13,404 nt of DNA from an uncultured Ruminococcus sp. (GTDB taxonomy: Bacteria; Bacillota; Clostridia; Oscillospirales; Ruminococcaceae). A model generated the notes under the pieces. That model was not told where the DNA came from and made no database searches. It saw only the letters and a program-made list of their open reading frames with translations. The translations under genes and the position numbers were made by a program. Shown in pieces: positions 1 to 6,996 of this stretch; positions within the stretch are counted from its first letter, which is position 1, and every line of letters begins with the position of its first letter. Location of the stretch: positions 1 to 13,404 of the forward strand of contig CALEPT010000020.1 in NCBI GenBank assembly GCA_937910385.1. The letters run 5' to 3'.

Positions 1-1039
1 ACCCGGCCGCGTTTCTTGCCCCGCCGGACTGAGCGGCGTTCAGGACGTTTCGGACGCCGGGAGTGGAAGCCGCGACGTAGGTTACGGCCCCGCTTACGCC
101 ACCTTCCTTTGCCGCGTCATAGGTGTTTGCCACGCCTCTGGATAACGACGTTTGTCCTGTCCTTATACCGCGTATCCCTTCAATGACTGTTCTTGCCATT
201 CCCGGTACTCCGCCAACGCGCTGGCCTCCCGCCGTTTTCTGACCCATAACCGCGTTGGTCATGCCCGCAGCGGTGCTTGTTACCATTTCATGCCCGACGG
301 AGAGCGCGGCCCCGCTGACCACGGATTGCGCCATAGAGGGAACCAGCCTTGCCGCCATGAAGATACAGATCGTCCCGCCGAGTATCTGACCCGCCGCCGA
401 GATGAGGGAGGCCATATCCGTTGTCGCAACGAAGTCTGCCTCCCATTGAATAAGAAGGGCGTTTGCGAGGGCATAGACAATCATAATCATGAGGACTTTC
501 GCTCCGATGGAGACGGAGTATTTCAGATAGCTGAAAGCGATGTCGCGGGTGTACTCAAAGCCGCCGAAGCCCAGAAGTATTGCCCCTCCGCAGATGACGA
601 GGTGCATTTCTATGAGGGCGACGGCAAGCGTTCCGGCCAGCATAGCCACGACCACGAGGATGACGATGCCAATAAGCATAATCCCGATGAAGTCCCCCCA
701 TCCGGCGTTCCAGCCGCGCTCGACCATCGTGCCGTAGAGCCGGATACCAGCGACAAGCAAATCGTCAGGGGCTATCTGCTGTCCGCTTATGCTTTCCCCG
801 GCCTCCATGAAGGAATTGACGATGAGTTTTGGAAGGAATGTCGCCGTGCCGGAGCTTGACATGATCCAGAGGAAGATGCCAACGTAAATCATCCACTTGG
901 TGAGGTGGGCGGCGACGGAGCCGACGTTGCTTTCCCCGCTGAGAATGGACTTACCCAAACCGAGGGCAAGGGAGAGCGTAGCCAGCCCGATAAACAGCCC
1001 ACGCGCAAAGCCGAGCAGCTTATCTCCAATATTGGCTGT
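1..1039 (-). other. TrbL/VirB6-like conjugation membrane segment, both ends missing, joined to helicase frame
   Basis: This is the distal part of the fused frame (residues ~998-1343) and is annotated separately because it is a different gene. It begins TANIGDKLLGFARGLF and shows about six hydrophobic helices (approximately residues 1008-1026, 1046-1060, 1114-1140, 1143-1160, 1174-1194, 1208-1226). A Gly/Ala-rich soluble tail follows (VPSMAQSVVSGAALSVGHEM and onward). That layout matches TrbL/VirB6 inner-membrane proteins of type IV secretion systems, which help form the DNA transfer channel. Its own start and N-terminal secreted part are missing at the join, and its C-terminus lies beyond the window. 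The DNA is visibly richer in G+C and in GCC/GGC/CTC codons than the helicase part, which suggests another genomic origin. No other conjugation gene is in view. Confidence 0.75.
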
Positions 1040-4030
1040 GAAGCTCTCCACAAACTCCATGCGCTTCTTTTTGGATGTCTCGCCAATAATTTTGTAGTAA
1101 GCGATGCCCGCCTTTGTCAGGTCTTGCTCCAGCTTTTCGAGCATTGTGGTAAACTGCGAGAAGATCAGCACCCGATGCTCACCCTCAATGGCACGCTGTA
1201 CGATCTCCATGCAGGCATCACGTTTTACAGAGCCGCCGTCATAGTCCGAAAGCAACAGACCGGGATCACAGCAGATCTGGCGTATCTGTGTGAGATAAGA
1301 AAAGACCTTCAGCTTGATCGTCTGGAATTCCGCTGCATTTGAACCTTGCAGAAGCTGCCTCAATTCGAGAACCTTGGCATCGTAGATATGCCGCTGTTTC
1401 TCATCAAAACGCACCACATAATTTTCTTCAAGCTTGTCCGGCAGGTCACGCAGCACATCCTTTTTCAGACGGCGCAGGATAAACACAGAGGTCATGCGGC
1501 GCAGCTTTTTGGTAGCTGATTCGTCAGAATGCTTGACGATCGGCGTTTCAAATTCGCTTTTGAACGTCTCATAGCCGTAAAGCAGCCCCGGCATCAGGTA
1601 GTCAAAAATGCTCCATAGTTCACTCAACCTGTTTTCAATCGGTGTACCCGTCAGCGCAAACCTGTGTTTTGCATTTATCAGCTTGACAGATTTCGCCGCC
1701 GCAGTTGTGTGATTCTTGATATACTGCGCTTCATCCAGCACCTGATAGCCGAAGGAGCAGTCCTCATAGTGCGTAATATCTCGTTTGATGAGGTCATAGG
1801 ACGTGATGACAACATCGTAGTCCCGATACTGCTTTATCAGCTCTGCCCGCTCTTTCTGCGTGCCGACAATGATAAGATAGGATAGTTCCGGCGCAAATTT
1901 ATCAAGCTCTGCCGCCCAGTTAAACACCAGCGATGCCGGGCAGACGATGAGGGCGGTATCTGTGCTGCCCTCCTGCTTTTCGGCAAGCAAAACGGAGATC
2001 ATCTGCAAAGTCTTGCCGAGCCCCATGTCATCTGCGAGAATGCCGCCGAATCCGCTGTTTCCGACTGTGCGCAGCCATTTGTGACCGAACTGCTGATAAC
2101 CGCGCATGGTCTGCGACAGCGACTCCGGAACATCAAAATCCGATTCACTGACGGTTTTCATGCTGCGGATGATCTGCTTGAAATGGGAATCGCGTTTTGC
2201 TACGATTTCCTGATTCTTTTCAAGCATCTTGTCAAGATAAAATGCACGGTACGCCGGAAGCTGGATATTGCCCTTCACAAACTCCTTGGGCGAGATGTGC
2301 AGCGCATCGTACATATTGGAAAGCTCCTCAATGCTCTCGTCAATATCTACGAACTCGCCGCTTTTCAGGCGGTGATATTTCTTATTCTGCTTGTAGCTCC
2401 GCAGGATTTCGAGCAGCTCGCCGGAGGTAAGATCGTCAGTCAGGATTTTCAGATTCAGCAAATCATTTTCAACGGATACACCGACTGAAATTTTCAGATG
2501 TCTGCGCACCTGAATGCTCTGGAAACGGTCAGTGCAGACTACTTCGCCAAGCTCTGTGAGTCTCGGCACGGCGGTTTCCATAATCTCATACATGACATCT
2601 TCATCATTTGCGCCGAGGAATCGCTCCTCATTTTTGCGGAATTTCGGGAAATACTGCATCACATAGTCCAGCACCTCTCGTTCACGGTGTGCGTCACGAA
2701 AATCCTGTATCACGCTGTTTTTGTCCAGCAGATCAAATATCGCTACACCTGTATCGCCGTACCATGTACCGATGCGGCATTCGGGTCTGCCGTTGTCTAC
2801 ATCCAGATAAAACTTGAATGCGACCTCCGGCGGCAGATAGTTTTCAATCTCATCGCTGTCATCCTCTATGATTTCTGCAACCTTTCGCAGCTCCGGCAGA
2901 ACTGTATAATAAAACTCGGATAGATTTTTGCGCCCGATCTGGAATTGAATCTTTCCTTCATGATCGCTGTTCAGGGACATCAGCGGCGACAGCTCATTTG
3001 CAAAATCGGCATCCATGCGATACAGGCAGTCTCCCGAAATGCAGTAGTCATGCTGATTGCCATAATAGAATGAGGGAATGTTACCTGAGACGATGACTCC
3101 TTCAAATGATCTGCGGTTTGTCAGCTTTTTGATATGCAGCTTTACCTTGGGATTTCCGACTATCAGTTTAATTTTCTGCGTTTTAGACTGGTAGATTTCA
3201 AGCTCCCTCTCGGCGAACATATCAAAGAAACGGTCAAGGCGGTCACCGTAAAGCCGGATATACAGCTTCAAATCATCATCGGAGTGGTAATAATACCTAT
3301 CACGGCGGCTTTCCTTTTTATCATGGAGCCAGCCTCTGACTGTCTGTGCAAACGCATATGTATCCTCTGCAAAATCTTCCTCTGAAAAATTGATCTCTGC
3401 ATTTTTTCCAAGCGGATAGACTCTCCCTGCGTCAATATCCTGAAACAAATCAGCGATATTTTTGACAACATAGGGCTTCCCGACAGCATCAGAAATAATC
3501 AGCAGACGAATAGAAATATTCTTATCGTCTATGACCAGCCGTGGAATCAGGTGTACCGTTCCGGCTTTCTGCTGCTTTTCCGTTTTGTGACTGCGCCGAA
3601 ACTGTTTCAGAAATGCCGAAGCGACCCTATCTGTGCTGTCACCTGGGTGGTTCTTCGCCAGATAATCCGTCATAAGTATCAACGCAGCCGCCTCATGAGG
3701 ACAGATGCCGTTTGCGTTTCTGTCATGCGCCTGACGGCATTTGTAGCTGTTGCATCGGCAATCCAAAAGCATCTCCTTCGTGAAGCTGACCGCAATAGAC
3801 TGATTCGGCTTGATCGAAACAGAGATTCTTCCGGTCATTTCACGGGTGTTATAGAAATTGTCATAGTCAAAGGATGCTTTCGAGAGCCTCACATCTCCGT
3901 TATGAATCAGGGCGAGTCCCGCATTGTAGGACTGCTGTGTAATGCGGACATCTCTTGTGATTTCCTCTATCGAAAAATAATGATACTCCTGATCGTTACT
4001 GTCATGAAACGGTTTGATCCAGTTCGGCAT
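1..4030 (-). CDS. Chimeric reading frame: SWIM/SNF2 helicase (motifs V-VI missing) fused in frame to TrbL-like protein; partial at window edge
   Basis: The frame starts at ATG 4030-4028, preceded by GAGGAG, and stays open to base 1 (1343 codons). Residues 1-997 are a SNF2-family ATPase of the bacterial SWIM type: zinc-finger residues C91, C93, C110 and H112, a long helicase-associated region, Walker A DMGLGKT (668-674), DEAQ box (766-769), TGTP (794-797) and motif IV VLIFSQF (954-960). A normal protein would continue for about 90-100 residues with motif V (GGxGLNL) and motif VI (RxxRxGQ). These are absent. After MEFVESF (991-997) the frame turns into a TrbL-like membrane segment. Known SNF2 proteins are cytosolic DNA translocases, so a fusion to a conjugation membrane protein makes no functional sense. 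I infer that the helicase is inactive if this DNA is real, or that the join is an assembly artefact. Helicase identity is near certain; the status of the join is open. Confidence 0.9.
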   Translation of the reverse strand, partial: MPNWIKPFHDSNDQEYHYFSIEEITRDVRITQQSYNAGLALIHNGDVRLSKASFDYDNFYNTREMTGRISVSIKPNQSIAVSFTKEMLLDCRCNSYKCRQAHDRNANGICPHEAAALILMTDYLAKNHPGDSTDRVASAFLKQFRRSHKTEKQQKAGTVHLIPRLVIDDKNISIRLLIISDAVGKPYVVKNIADLFQDIDAGRVYPLGKNAEINFSEEDFAEDTYAFAQTVRGWLHDKKESRRDRYYYHSDDDLKLYIRLYGDRLDRFFDMFAERELEIYQSKTQKIKLIVGNPKVKLHIKKLTNRRSFEGVIVSGNIPSFYYGNQHDYCISGDCLYRMDADFANELSPLMSLNSDHEGKIQFQIGRKNLSEFYYTVLPELRKVAEIIEDDSDEIENYLPPEVAFKFYLDVDNGRPECRIGTWYGDTGVAIFDLLDKNSVIQDFRDAHREREVLDYVMQYFPKFRKNEERFLGANDEDVMYEIMETAVPRLTELGEVVCTDRFQSIQVRRHLKISVGVSVENDLLNLKILTDDLTSGELLEILRSYKQNKKYHRLKSGEFVDIDESIEELSNMYDALHISPKEFVKGNIQLPAYRAFYLDKMLEKNQEIVAKRDSHFKQIIRSMKTVSESDFDVPESLSQTMRGYQQFGHKWLRTVGNSGFGGILADDMGLGKTLQMISVLLAEKQEGSTDTALIVCPASLVFNWAAELDKFAPELSYLIIVGTQKERAELIKQYRDYDVVITSYDLIKRDITHYEDCSFGYQVLDEAQYIKNHTTAAAKSVKLINAKHRFALTGTPIENRLSELWSIFDYLMPGLLYGYETFKSEFETPIVKHSDESATKKLRRMTSVFILRRLKKDVLRDLPDKLEENYVVRFDEKQRHIYDAKVLELRQLLQGSNAAEFQTIKLKVFSYLTQIRQICCDPGLLLSDYDGGSVKRDACMEIVQRAIEGEHRVLIFSQFTTMLEKLEQDLTKAGIAYYKIIGETSKKKRMEFVESFTANIGDKLLGFARGLFIGLATLSLALGLGKSILSGESNVGSVAAHLTKWMIYVGIFLWIMSSSGTATFLPKLIVNSFMEAGESISGQQIAPDDLLVAGIRLYGTMVERGWNAGWGDFIGIMLIGIVILVVVAMLAGTLAVALIEMHLVICGGAILLGFGGFEYTRDIAFSYLKYSVSIGAKVLMIMIVYALANALLIQWEADFVATTDMASLISAAGQILGGTICIFMAARLVPSMAQSVVSGAALSVGHEMVTSTAAGMTNAVMGQKTAGGQRVGGVPGMARTVIEGIRGIRTGQTSLSRGVANTYDAAKEGGVSGAVTYVAASTPGVRNVLNAAQSGGARNAAG

Positions 4031-4064
4031 ATCTACATCGCTCCTCAATGTCTATTTATGTACC

Positions 4065-4093
4065 ATTTTATCACATCCAGCGTGAAAAAACAA
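4065..4093 (-). promoter_or_regulatory. Sigma-A promoter of the helicase frame
   Basis: On the minus strand TTGTTT (4093-4088) is followed after 17 bases by TAAAAT (4070-4065), with an extended -10 TGTGA just before it. It lies about 35 bases ahead of the helicase start, with the GAGGAG ribosome binding site between. Confidence 0.65.
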
Positions 4094-4154
4094 GGGGCTG
4101 AACAGTCAATGAGCCGAAAATGATACAGTATCCGATTGAAGATCATCACACAGC

Positions 4155-4183
4155 TTGACTTGCGAAGAAAAATGTGTTAAAAT
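4155..4183 (+). promoter_or_regulatory. Sigma-A promoter facing right, divergent from the helicase promoter
   Basis: TTGACT (4155-4160), a 17-base spacer and TAAAAT (4178-4183) make a near-consensus promoter. Transcription would start near 4190, about 540 bases before the next gene. The product is therefore either a very long leader or a separate non-coding RNA. Confidence 0.65.
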
Positions 4184-4292
4184 ATTGCTTGTAGAGATTG
4201 CCGCGACATGGGTGAGAATTGAATAAAAACGTTCAACTTGTTGTGCGATACGCACAATAGAACGGGATACGTAATCGTTTTTTACACGTTTT

Positions 4293-4396
4293 CGTAGAAG
4301 TTTCATGATTTTTCGCAAATTCGTGCGCATCTCGCCTGTGAAGCAAATTTTGCCGATATGTATGCCGATGCTTTTTACGGTTCCAAAATCGAAATC
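4293..4396 (+). repeat. Imperfect direct repeat, copy 1 (partner at 4559-4660)
   Basis: It shares with copy 2 the blocks GTAGAA, ATGATTTT, AAATTCGTGCG, TTGCCGATATGTATGCCG (18 bases, 4350-4367) and CGGTTCCAAAA in the same order, separated by diverged bases. Both copies lie upstream of the DUF6577-like gene. Confidence 0.7.
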
Positions 4397-4558
4397 GGCT
4401 ACTGAAAAACGGTGCTATTCTGTTTCCGTCAATGATACGATATGCTGCACTGTTCTTGTAGCCACATGTTATTGCTGGAGTTCGCTGTGAGATAGGTGCA
4501 GCATGTTTGTTAAAATGCACAATCCAGATGCCATATATTGTCCATCATTTCACATCTG

Positions 4559-4660
4559 TGTAGAAATTTGATGATTTTCATTAAATTCGTGCGAATTCGT
4601 GAATGGAACAGAATTTGCCGATATGTATGCCGGTTTGTTTTTCGGTTCCAAAAATTTGAA
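4559..4660 (+). repeat. Imperfect direct repeat, copy 2 (partner at 4293-4396)
   Basis: Second copy of the ~100-bp segment, with the same 18-base core at 4615-4632 and ending about 70 bases before the start of the DUF6577-like gene. Its 5' part holds the near-palindrome TTTGATGATTTTCATTAAA. Confidence 0.7.
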
Positions 4661-4729
4661 CAGACATAAAATTCCTGATAATACGGCATTTTTAAGTGCC
4701 TGCACTATATTTTGAAAGGAGAATGTCTC

Positions 4730-5761
4730 TTGCAATGGTTTGAAGAAGTTGCTGAGTATTTAGAGCCTGAAACCGTTTACACGCACAAAGAGCTCGTTGC
4801 ATTCATCAAAACGCACTATCCCTATGTAAGCCAAGGCTCCTATCACTGGGGAATCAACAGTATGATGAAGTGTGGAAAGCTCGCAAGAATTGGCTACGAT
4901 CAGTACCGCAGGGCTGACGGAACAGAGCGGGTGTACACTCCGAACTACACAAAGTCTACGCAAACGCTGGTAAAACGCATAGCAAGGAAATATCCTGATA
5001 TTGCGTTCACCGTATTTGAGACGGAGCTTCTGAACGAGTTTTTAGAGCTGCCTGTTCCCGACAGTATCGTCTATATTCAGGTCGAAAAGGCTCAGGCAGA
5101 GGCTGTTTTCAGGTTTTTGCAGGAGCGTTACGACTATCATCTTTTGTTCCGACCGTCCAAGAAGGATTTTGAAGTATATCGGCGGTCAGGATGCATTGTT
5201 ATTACGAATCTGATCTCGGAATCTCCGCTGAAATATGGGAATCCGCACGATATCCGTATTGAAAAGATGCTTGTTGATATTTACTGCGATAAGATCATAA
5301 GCTGCCTGCTTGATAGTGAGAGATTGGTTGAACTGTACTATAAAGCTGATGAGCTGTACACAATTGATAAGCCGGGATTACTCCGGTATGCGAATCGAAG
5401 GGGCAAGAAAGAGGATATAGAGGGGATGGCATCAGAGATATTTGAGCGTGAACTGAGTATCGAAGAGAAGATAAATAGCGATAAATCTAAGATTTGTAGT
5501 GCGGCTCAGGCGATTATTGAATCACTGCCCGAATCTCAGCAGCTCCTTTTTGAATACATTAATTGTGGCATGACACAGCCTCAGCTAAAGGATGCTCTTG
5601 AGGTTTCGCCGCAGGCTGTTGACCAGCGATTGGACAGACTGTTCAAGACGCTTGTGCGGGAAATTGAGAAGAAATACGGTTTTACCGAAGAATACATCCG
5701 CAAGATATACTTCTACAGATCTGAATTTTACATTCTGAGACGGCTGTCAGGGTTCATATAA
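4730..5761 (+). CDS. AbiEi/DUF6577-like protein with C-terminal sigma-region-4-like HTH
   Basis: The 343-residue protein probably starts at TTG 4730, because AAAGGAG (4715-4721) sits 8 bases before it; the in-frame TTG at 4712 would swallow that site. Residues ~5-65 (EYLEPETVYTHKELVAFI and on) look like the winged-helix N-terminus of AbiEi-type antitoxins and DUF6577 proteins. The middle (FRPSKKDFEVY, CIVITNLISESPL, EKMLVDIYCDKIIS) matches my memory of DUF6577. Residues ~258-310 (SLPESQQLLFEYINCGMTQPQL and on) resemble a sigma-70 region 4 HTH. AbiEi proteins normally repress their own operon and neutralise an AbiEii nucleotidyltransferase toxin encoded next to them. No toxin gene follows here, so it is an orphan and may act as a regulator. 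The family call is from pattern recognition, not a search. Confidence 0.7.
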   Translation: MQWFEEVAEYLEPETVYTHKELVAFIKTHYPYVSQGSYHWGINSMMKCGKLARIGYDQYRRADGTERVYTPNYTKSTQTLVKRIARKYPDIAFTVFETELLNEFLELPVPDSIVYIQVEKAQAEAVFRFLQERYDYHLLFRPSKKDFEVYRRSGCIVITNLISESPLKYGNPHDIRIEKMLVDIYCDKIISCLLDSERLVELYYKADELYTIDKPGLLRYANRRGKKEDIEGMASEIFERELSIEEKINSDKSKICSAAQAIIESLPESQQLLFEYINCGMTQPQLKDALEVSPQAVDQRLDRLFKTLVREIEKKYGFTEEYIRKIYFYRSEFYILRRLSGFI

Positions 5762-5799
5762 TGAAGTTTGATGCCCCGTTTTGAGCGTAAAGATGCATA

Positions 5800-5866
5800 G
5801 GGGGTTGATAAAAATCAGGTGGGGGTTGATGCCTGTGACAGTAAGTAGAGGGGCTTTTACAGGTTT
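5800..5866 (+). repeat. G-rich direct repeat, copy 1 (two GGGGGTTGAT boxes)
   Basis: GGGGGTTGAT occurs at 5800-5809 and 5821-5830, exactly 21 bases apart. A conserved tail TAGAGG..CTTTTACAGG.TTTCA follows. The whole ~67-bp block is repeated at 6130-6198. It starts about 40 bases after the DUF6577-like gene stops. Confidence 0.8.
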
Positions 5867-5922
5867 CATTAGCTTTCAATCATCATTTCATCTGTCTAAA
5901 TAGCCCTCTTACAACTTTTTTT
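5847..5922 (+). terminator. Imperfect terminator-like hairpin after G-rich repeat 1
   Basis: AGAGGGGCT (5847-5855) pairs with AGCCCTCT (5902-5909) with one bulged G. Inner ACAG/CTGT can extend it, and a T-run follows at 5916-5922. It could end transcription from the DUF6577-like gene. The long loop makes this tentative. Confidence 0.4.
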
Positions 5923-5935
5923 GTTTCTAATATGA

Positions 5936-6059
5936 CATAATCGGCTCTGAACGCGGTGCTTTCAGCCGTAAAAATGGTTTTTACAGCATATTTTGTGGCA
6001 GAATGCCTCTGGGACATTGTTCCGGAATGGCTCTCTCTATCACAAGATATGCTGTTTTT
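5936..6059 (+). ncRNA. Candidate structured small RNA with own promoter and terminator
   Basis: An extended -10 (TATGACATAAT, hexamer 5936-5941) precedes three consecutive hairpins: GGCT(c)TGA/TCAGCC (5943-5967), GTAAAAA-TGG-TTTTTAC (5968-5984) and a long stem of CAGCATATTTTGTG (5984-5997) with CACAAGATATGCTG (6041-6054). The long stem pairs at all 14 positions including one G-U. Its loop holds a further GGGAC/GTTCC hairpin. TTTTT (6055-6059) follows directly, as in an intrinsic terminator. No -35 box is clear. It matches no RNA family I recognise. It could instead be only a terminator plus an inverted repeat. Confidence 0.45.
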
Positions 6060-6129
6060 GTAAGACTATAGAGGACTTTCCACAGATTTCTCACATTCAA
6101 AAGTTTCATCTCGCGCTGATAAAGAGCGA

Positions 6130-6198
6130 GGGGGTTGATAAAATTAGGGTGGGGGTTGATGCATATGGTATATAGTAGAGGCACTTTTACAGGGTTTC
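6130..6198 (+). repeat. G-rich direct repeat, copy 2 (two GGGGGTTGAT boxes)
   Basis: GGGGGTTGAT at 6130-6139 and 6151-6160, again 21 bases apart, followed by the same tail as copy 1. Copies 1 and 2 flank the candidate structured RNA. Confidence 0.8.
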
Positions 6199-6217
6199 AA
6201 ACCTTTTGTGCTTTTTT
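6181..6217 (+). terminator. Intrinsic terminator inside G-rich repeat 2
   Basis: GCAC (6181-6184) pairs with GTGC (6208-6211) around an inner AGGGT/ACCTT stem, followed by TTTTTT (6212-6217). Confidence 0.6.
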
Positions 6218-6455
6218 CAGTATAAGCGCAGATGCAATACAGAGCCAGTACAGCTGTATAGCACTTTTGCTGTTTCTGCCCTTTTCCATTTTTCATGATA
6301 ATAATACGAGAATTTTGTAGGTGATGTGATGAATGAGCGTTTGATATTTCGCCTATCAGAATTATATCTTTCAGATGGGCATACACACTACAAAGCCATC
6401 TATGTAGTTATGACGGCGCTGAACGGTTCATGCTGTTTTACTGCCCTTATTTCTA

Positions 6456-6505
6456 TTTGGATTTTGCAAAAATCCAGCATCAAAACTGGTTTGTGGTATA
6501 ATAGA
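6456..6505 (+). promoter_or_regulatory. Palindrome plus extended -10 promoter module, copy 1
   Basis: A near-perfect palindrome GGATTTTGCAAAAATCC (6459-6475) is followed by CAGCATC and an extended -10 TGTGGTATAAT (hexamer 6497-6502). No consensus -35 is visible and the palindrome lies just upstream of where it would be, so it may bind an activator or repressor. Transcription would start near 6509. Confidence 0.6.
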
Positions 6506-6570
6506 TGTAGACGCACAGCAGGACAGTTCCATACCGGCTGTATCTGCCGTAACAGCGCAGACAATCCCCA

Positions 6571-6620
6571 TTTGGATTTTTCAAAAATCCAGCATCGAAA
6601 CCGGAGTGTGGTATAATAGA
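6571..6620 (+). promoter_or_regulatory. Palindrome plus extended -10 promoter module, copy 2
   Basis: Second copy, 115 bases downstream, with perfect arms GGATTTTT-C-AAAAATCC (6574-6590) and extended -10 TGTGGTATAAT (hexamer 6612-6617). A start near 6624 would give a transcript of only about 60 bases before the terminator at 6656-6684. Confidence 0.6.
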
Positions 6621-6655
6621 ACTGTACCGCATACCGCACATAAGCCAACCATCAT

Positions 6656-6684
6656 CCCATTGGACAATTTCAGTGGGATTTTTT
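6656..6684 (+). terminator. Intrinsic terminator directly after the tandem promoters
   Basis: CCCATTG (6656-6662) pairs with CAGTGGG (6671-6677) with one G-T pair and an 8-base loop; TTTTTT runs 6679-6684. It would stop RNA from both upstream promoters unless relieved. Confidence 0.75.
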
Positions 6685-6685
6685 A

Positions 6686-6698
6686 TGGGGTACGCATA
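6686..6698 (+). repeat. Isolated copy of 13-mer TGGGGTACGCATA
   Basis: Perfect copy of the motif that occurs six more times at 12058-13237. Here it begins one base after the T-run of a terminator. Confidence 0.85.
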
Positions 6699-6733
6699 TG
6701 CAACAGCCCACACTGCATCATTATATCAATATT

Positions 6734-6766
6734 GAGCATTTGGTTTTATACCAGATGCTCTTTTTT
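6734..6766 (+). terminator. Strong intrinsic terminator
   Basis: GAGCATTTGG (6734-6743) pairs along all 10 positions (one G-T) with CCAGATGCTC (6751-6760), followed by TTTTTT (6761-6766). It is the second terminator between the tandem promoters and the replication genes. Confidence 0.85.
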
Positions 6767-6801
6767 GTTGCACTTAAAGTTTTGATACTTCATCTGTCAG
6801 A

Positions 6802-6832
6802 TTTTGTGCCGACGAAATTCGTTGACACAAAA
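6802..6832. promoter_or_regulatory. Inverted repeat upstream of the replication operon
   Basis: TTTTGTG (6802-6808) and CACAAAA (6826-6832) are perfect inverted arms around a second inner stem (ACGAA-A-TTCGT). No T-run follows on the plus strand, so an operator is more likely than a terminator. A TTGACA lies inside it (6822-6827) without a good -10. Confidence 0.45.
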
Positions 6833-6881
6833 AATCCCTGACTATTCACGAGGAAAGAAAAATCAAGAAGATCGGAGCGTG

Positions 6882-6941
6882 ATGCCTATGATTGAAGCCA
6901 ACTGGCAGGAATGTCAGCTATCAGTCCCTGCCGCTGTGTAA
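6882..6941 (+). CDS. Possible 19-residue leader peptide
   Basis: ATG 6882 follows GGAGCGTG and reads MPMIEANWQECQLSVPAAV before TAA, ending 55 bases ahead of the ssDNA-binding protein gene. A GGCAGG/CCTGCC hairpin lies within it. The position suits a leader peptide, but the peptide has no recognisable feature and may be chance. Confidence 0.25.
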   Translation: MPMIEANWQECQLSVPAAV

Positions 6942-6996
6942 AGCACCATCAGAATGAAAAGAATACAAGCCATCTACCAACAAGGAGGTCACTATC

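Larger units (their letters stand above)
4184..4729 (+). other. Gene-free leader region with hairpin and duplicated segment
   Basis: No reading frame here has a plausible start signal or recognisable product. A perfect hairpin TTGTGCG-ATA-CGCACAA lies at 4241-4257. Two diverged copies of a ~100-bp segment follow at about 4293-4396 and 4559-4660. The region separates a strong rightward promoter from the DUF6577-like gene, so it may be a regulatory leader or RNA. Confidence 0.5.

Noticed and set aside
152..859. Plus-strand open frame of 235 codons
   Set aside because: It is antisense to the TrbL-like segment. Its protein is low-complexity, rich in His, Asp and Arg, with no family resemblance, as expected from the complement of G+C-rich coding DNA.
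905..4123. Several plus-strand open frames of 70-190 codons
   Set aside because: All lie antisense to the helicase frame, whose conserved motifs show the minus strand is coding.
4184..4729. Type III toxin-antitoxin system (RNA repeats plus toxin)
   Set aside because: There are only two diverged ~100-bp repeats, no terminator sits between them and the gene, and the following protein looks like AbiEi/DUF6577, not a ToxN/AbiQ endoribonuclease.
4712..4729. Upstream TTG start of the DUF6577-like gene at 4712
   Set aside because: The AAAGGAG ribosome binding site lies inside those first codons and is well placed for TTG 4730 instead.
6326..6616. Open frame of 96 codons
   Set aside because: It runs through the two palindrome-promoter modules, its ribosome binding site is weak, and the repeated peptide merely mirrors the repeated promoters.
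6822..6850. Promoter from TTGACA at 6822-6827
   Set aside because: No acceptable -10 hexamer lies 16-18 bases downstream, and the TTGACA is part of an inverted repeat.
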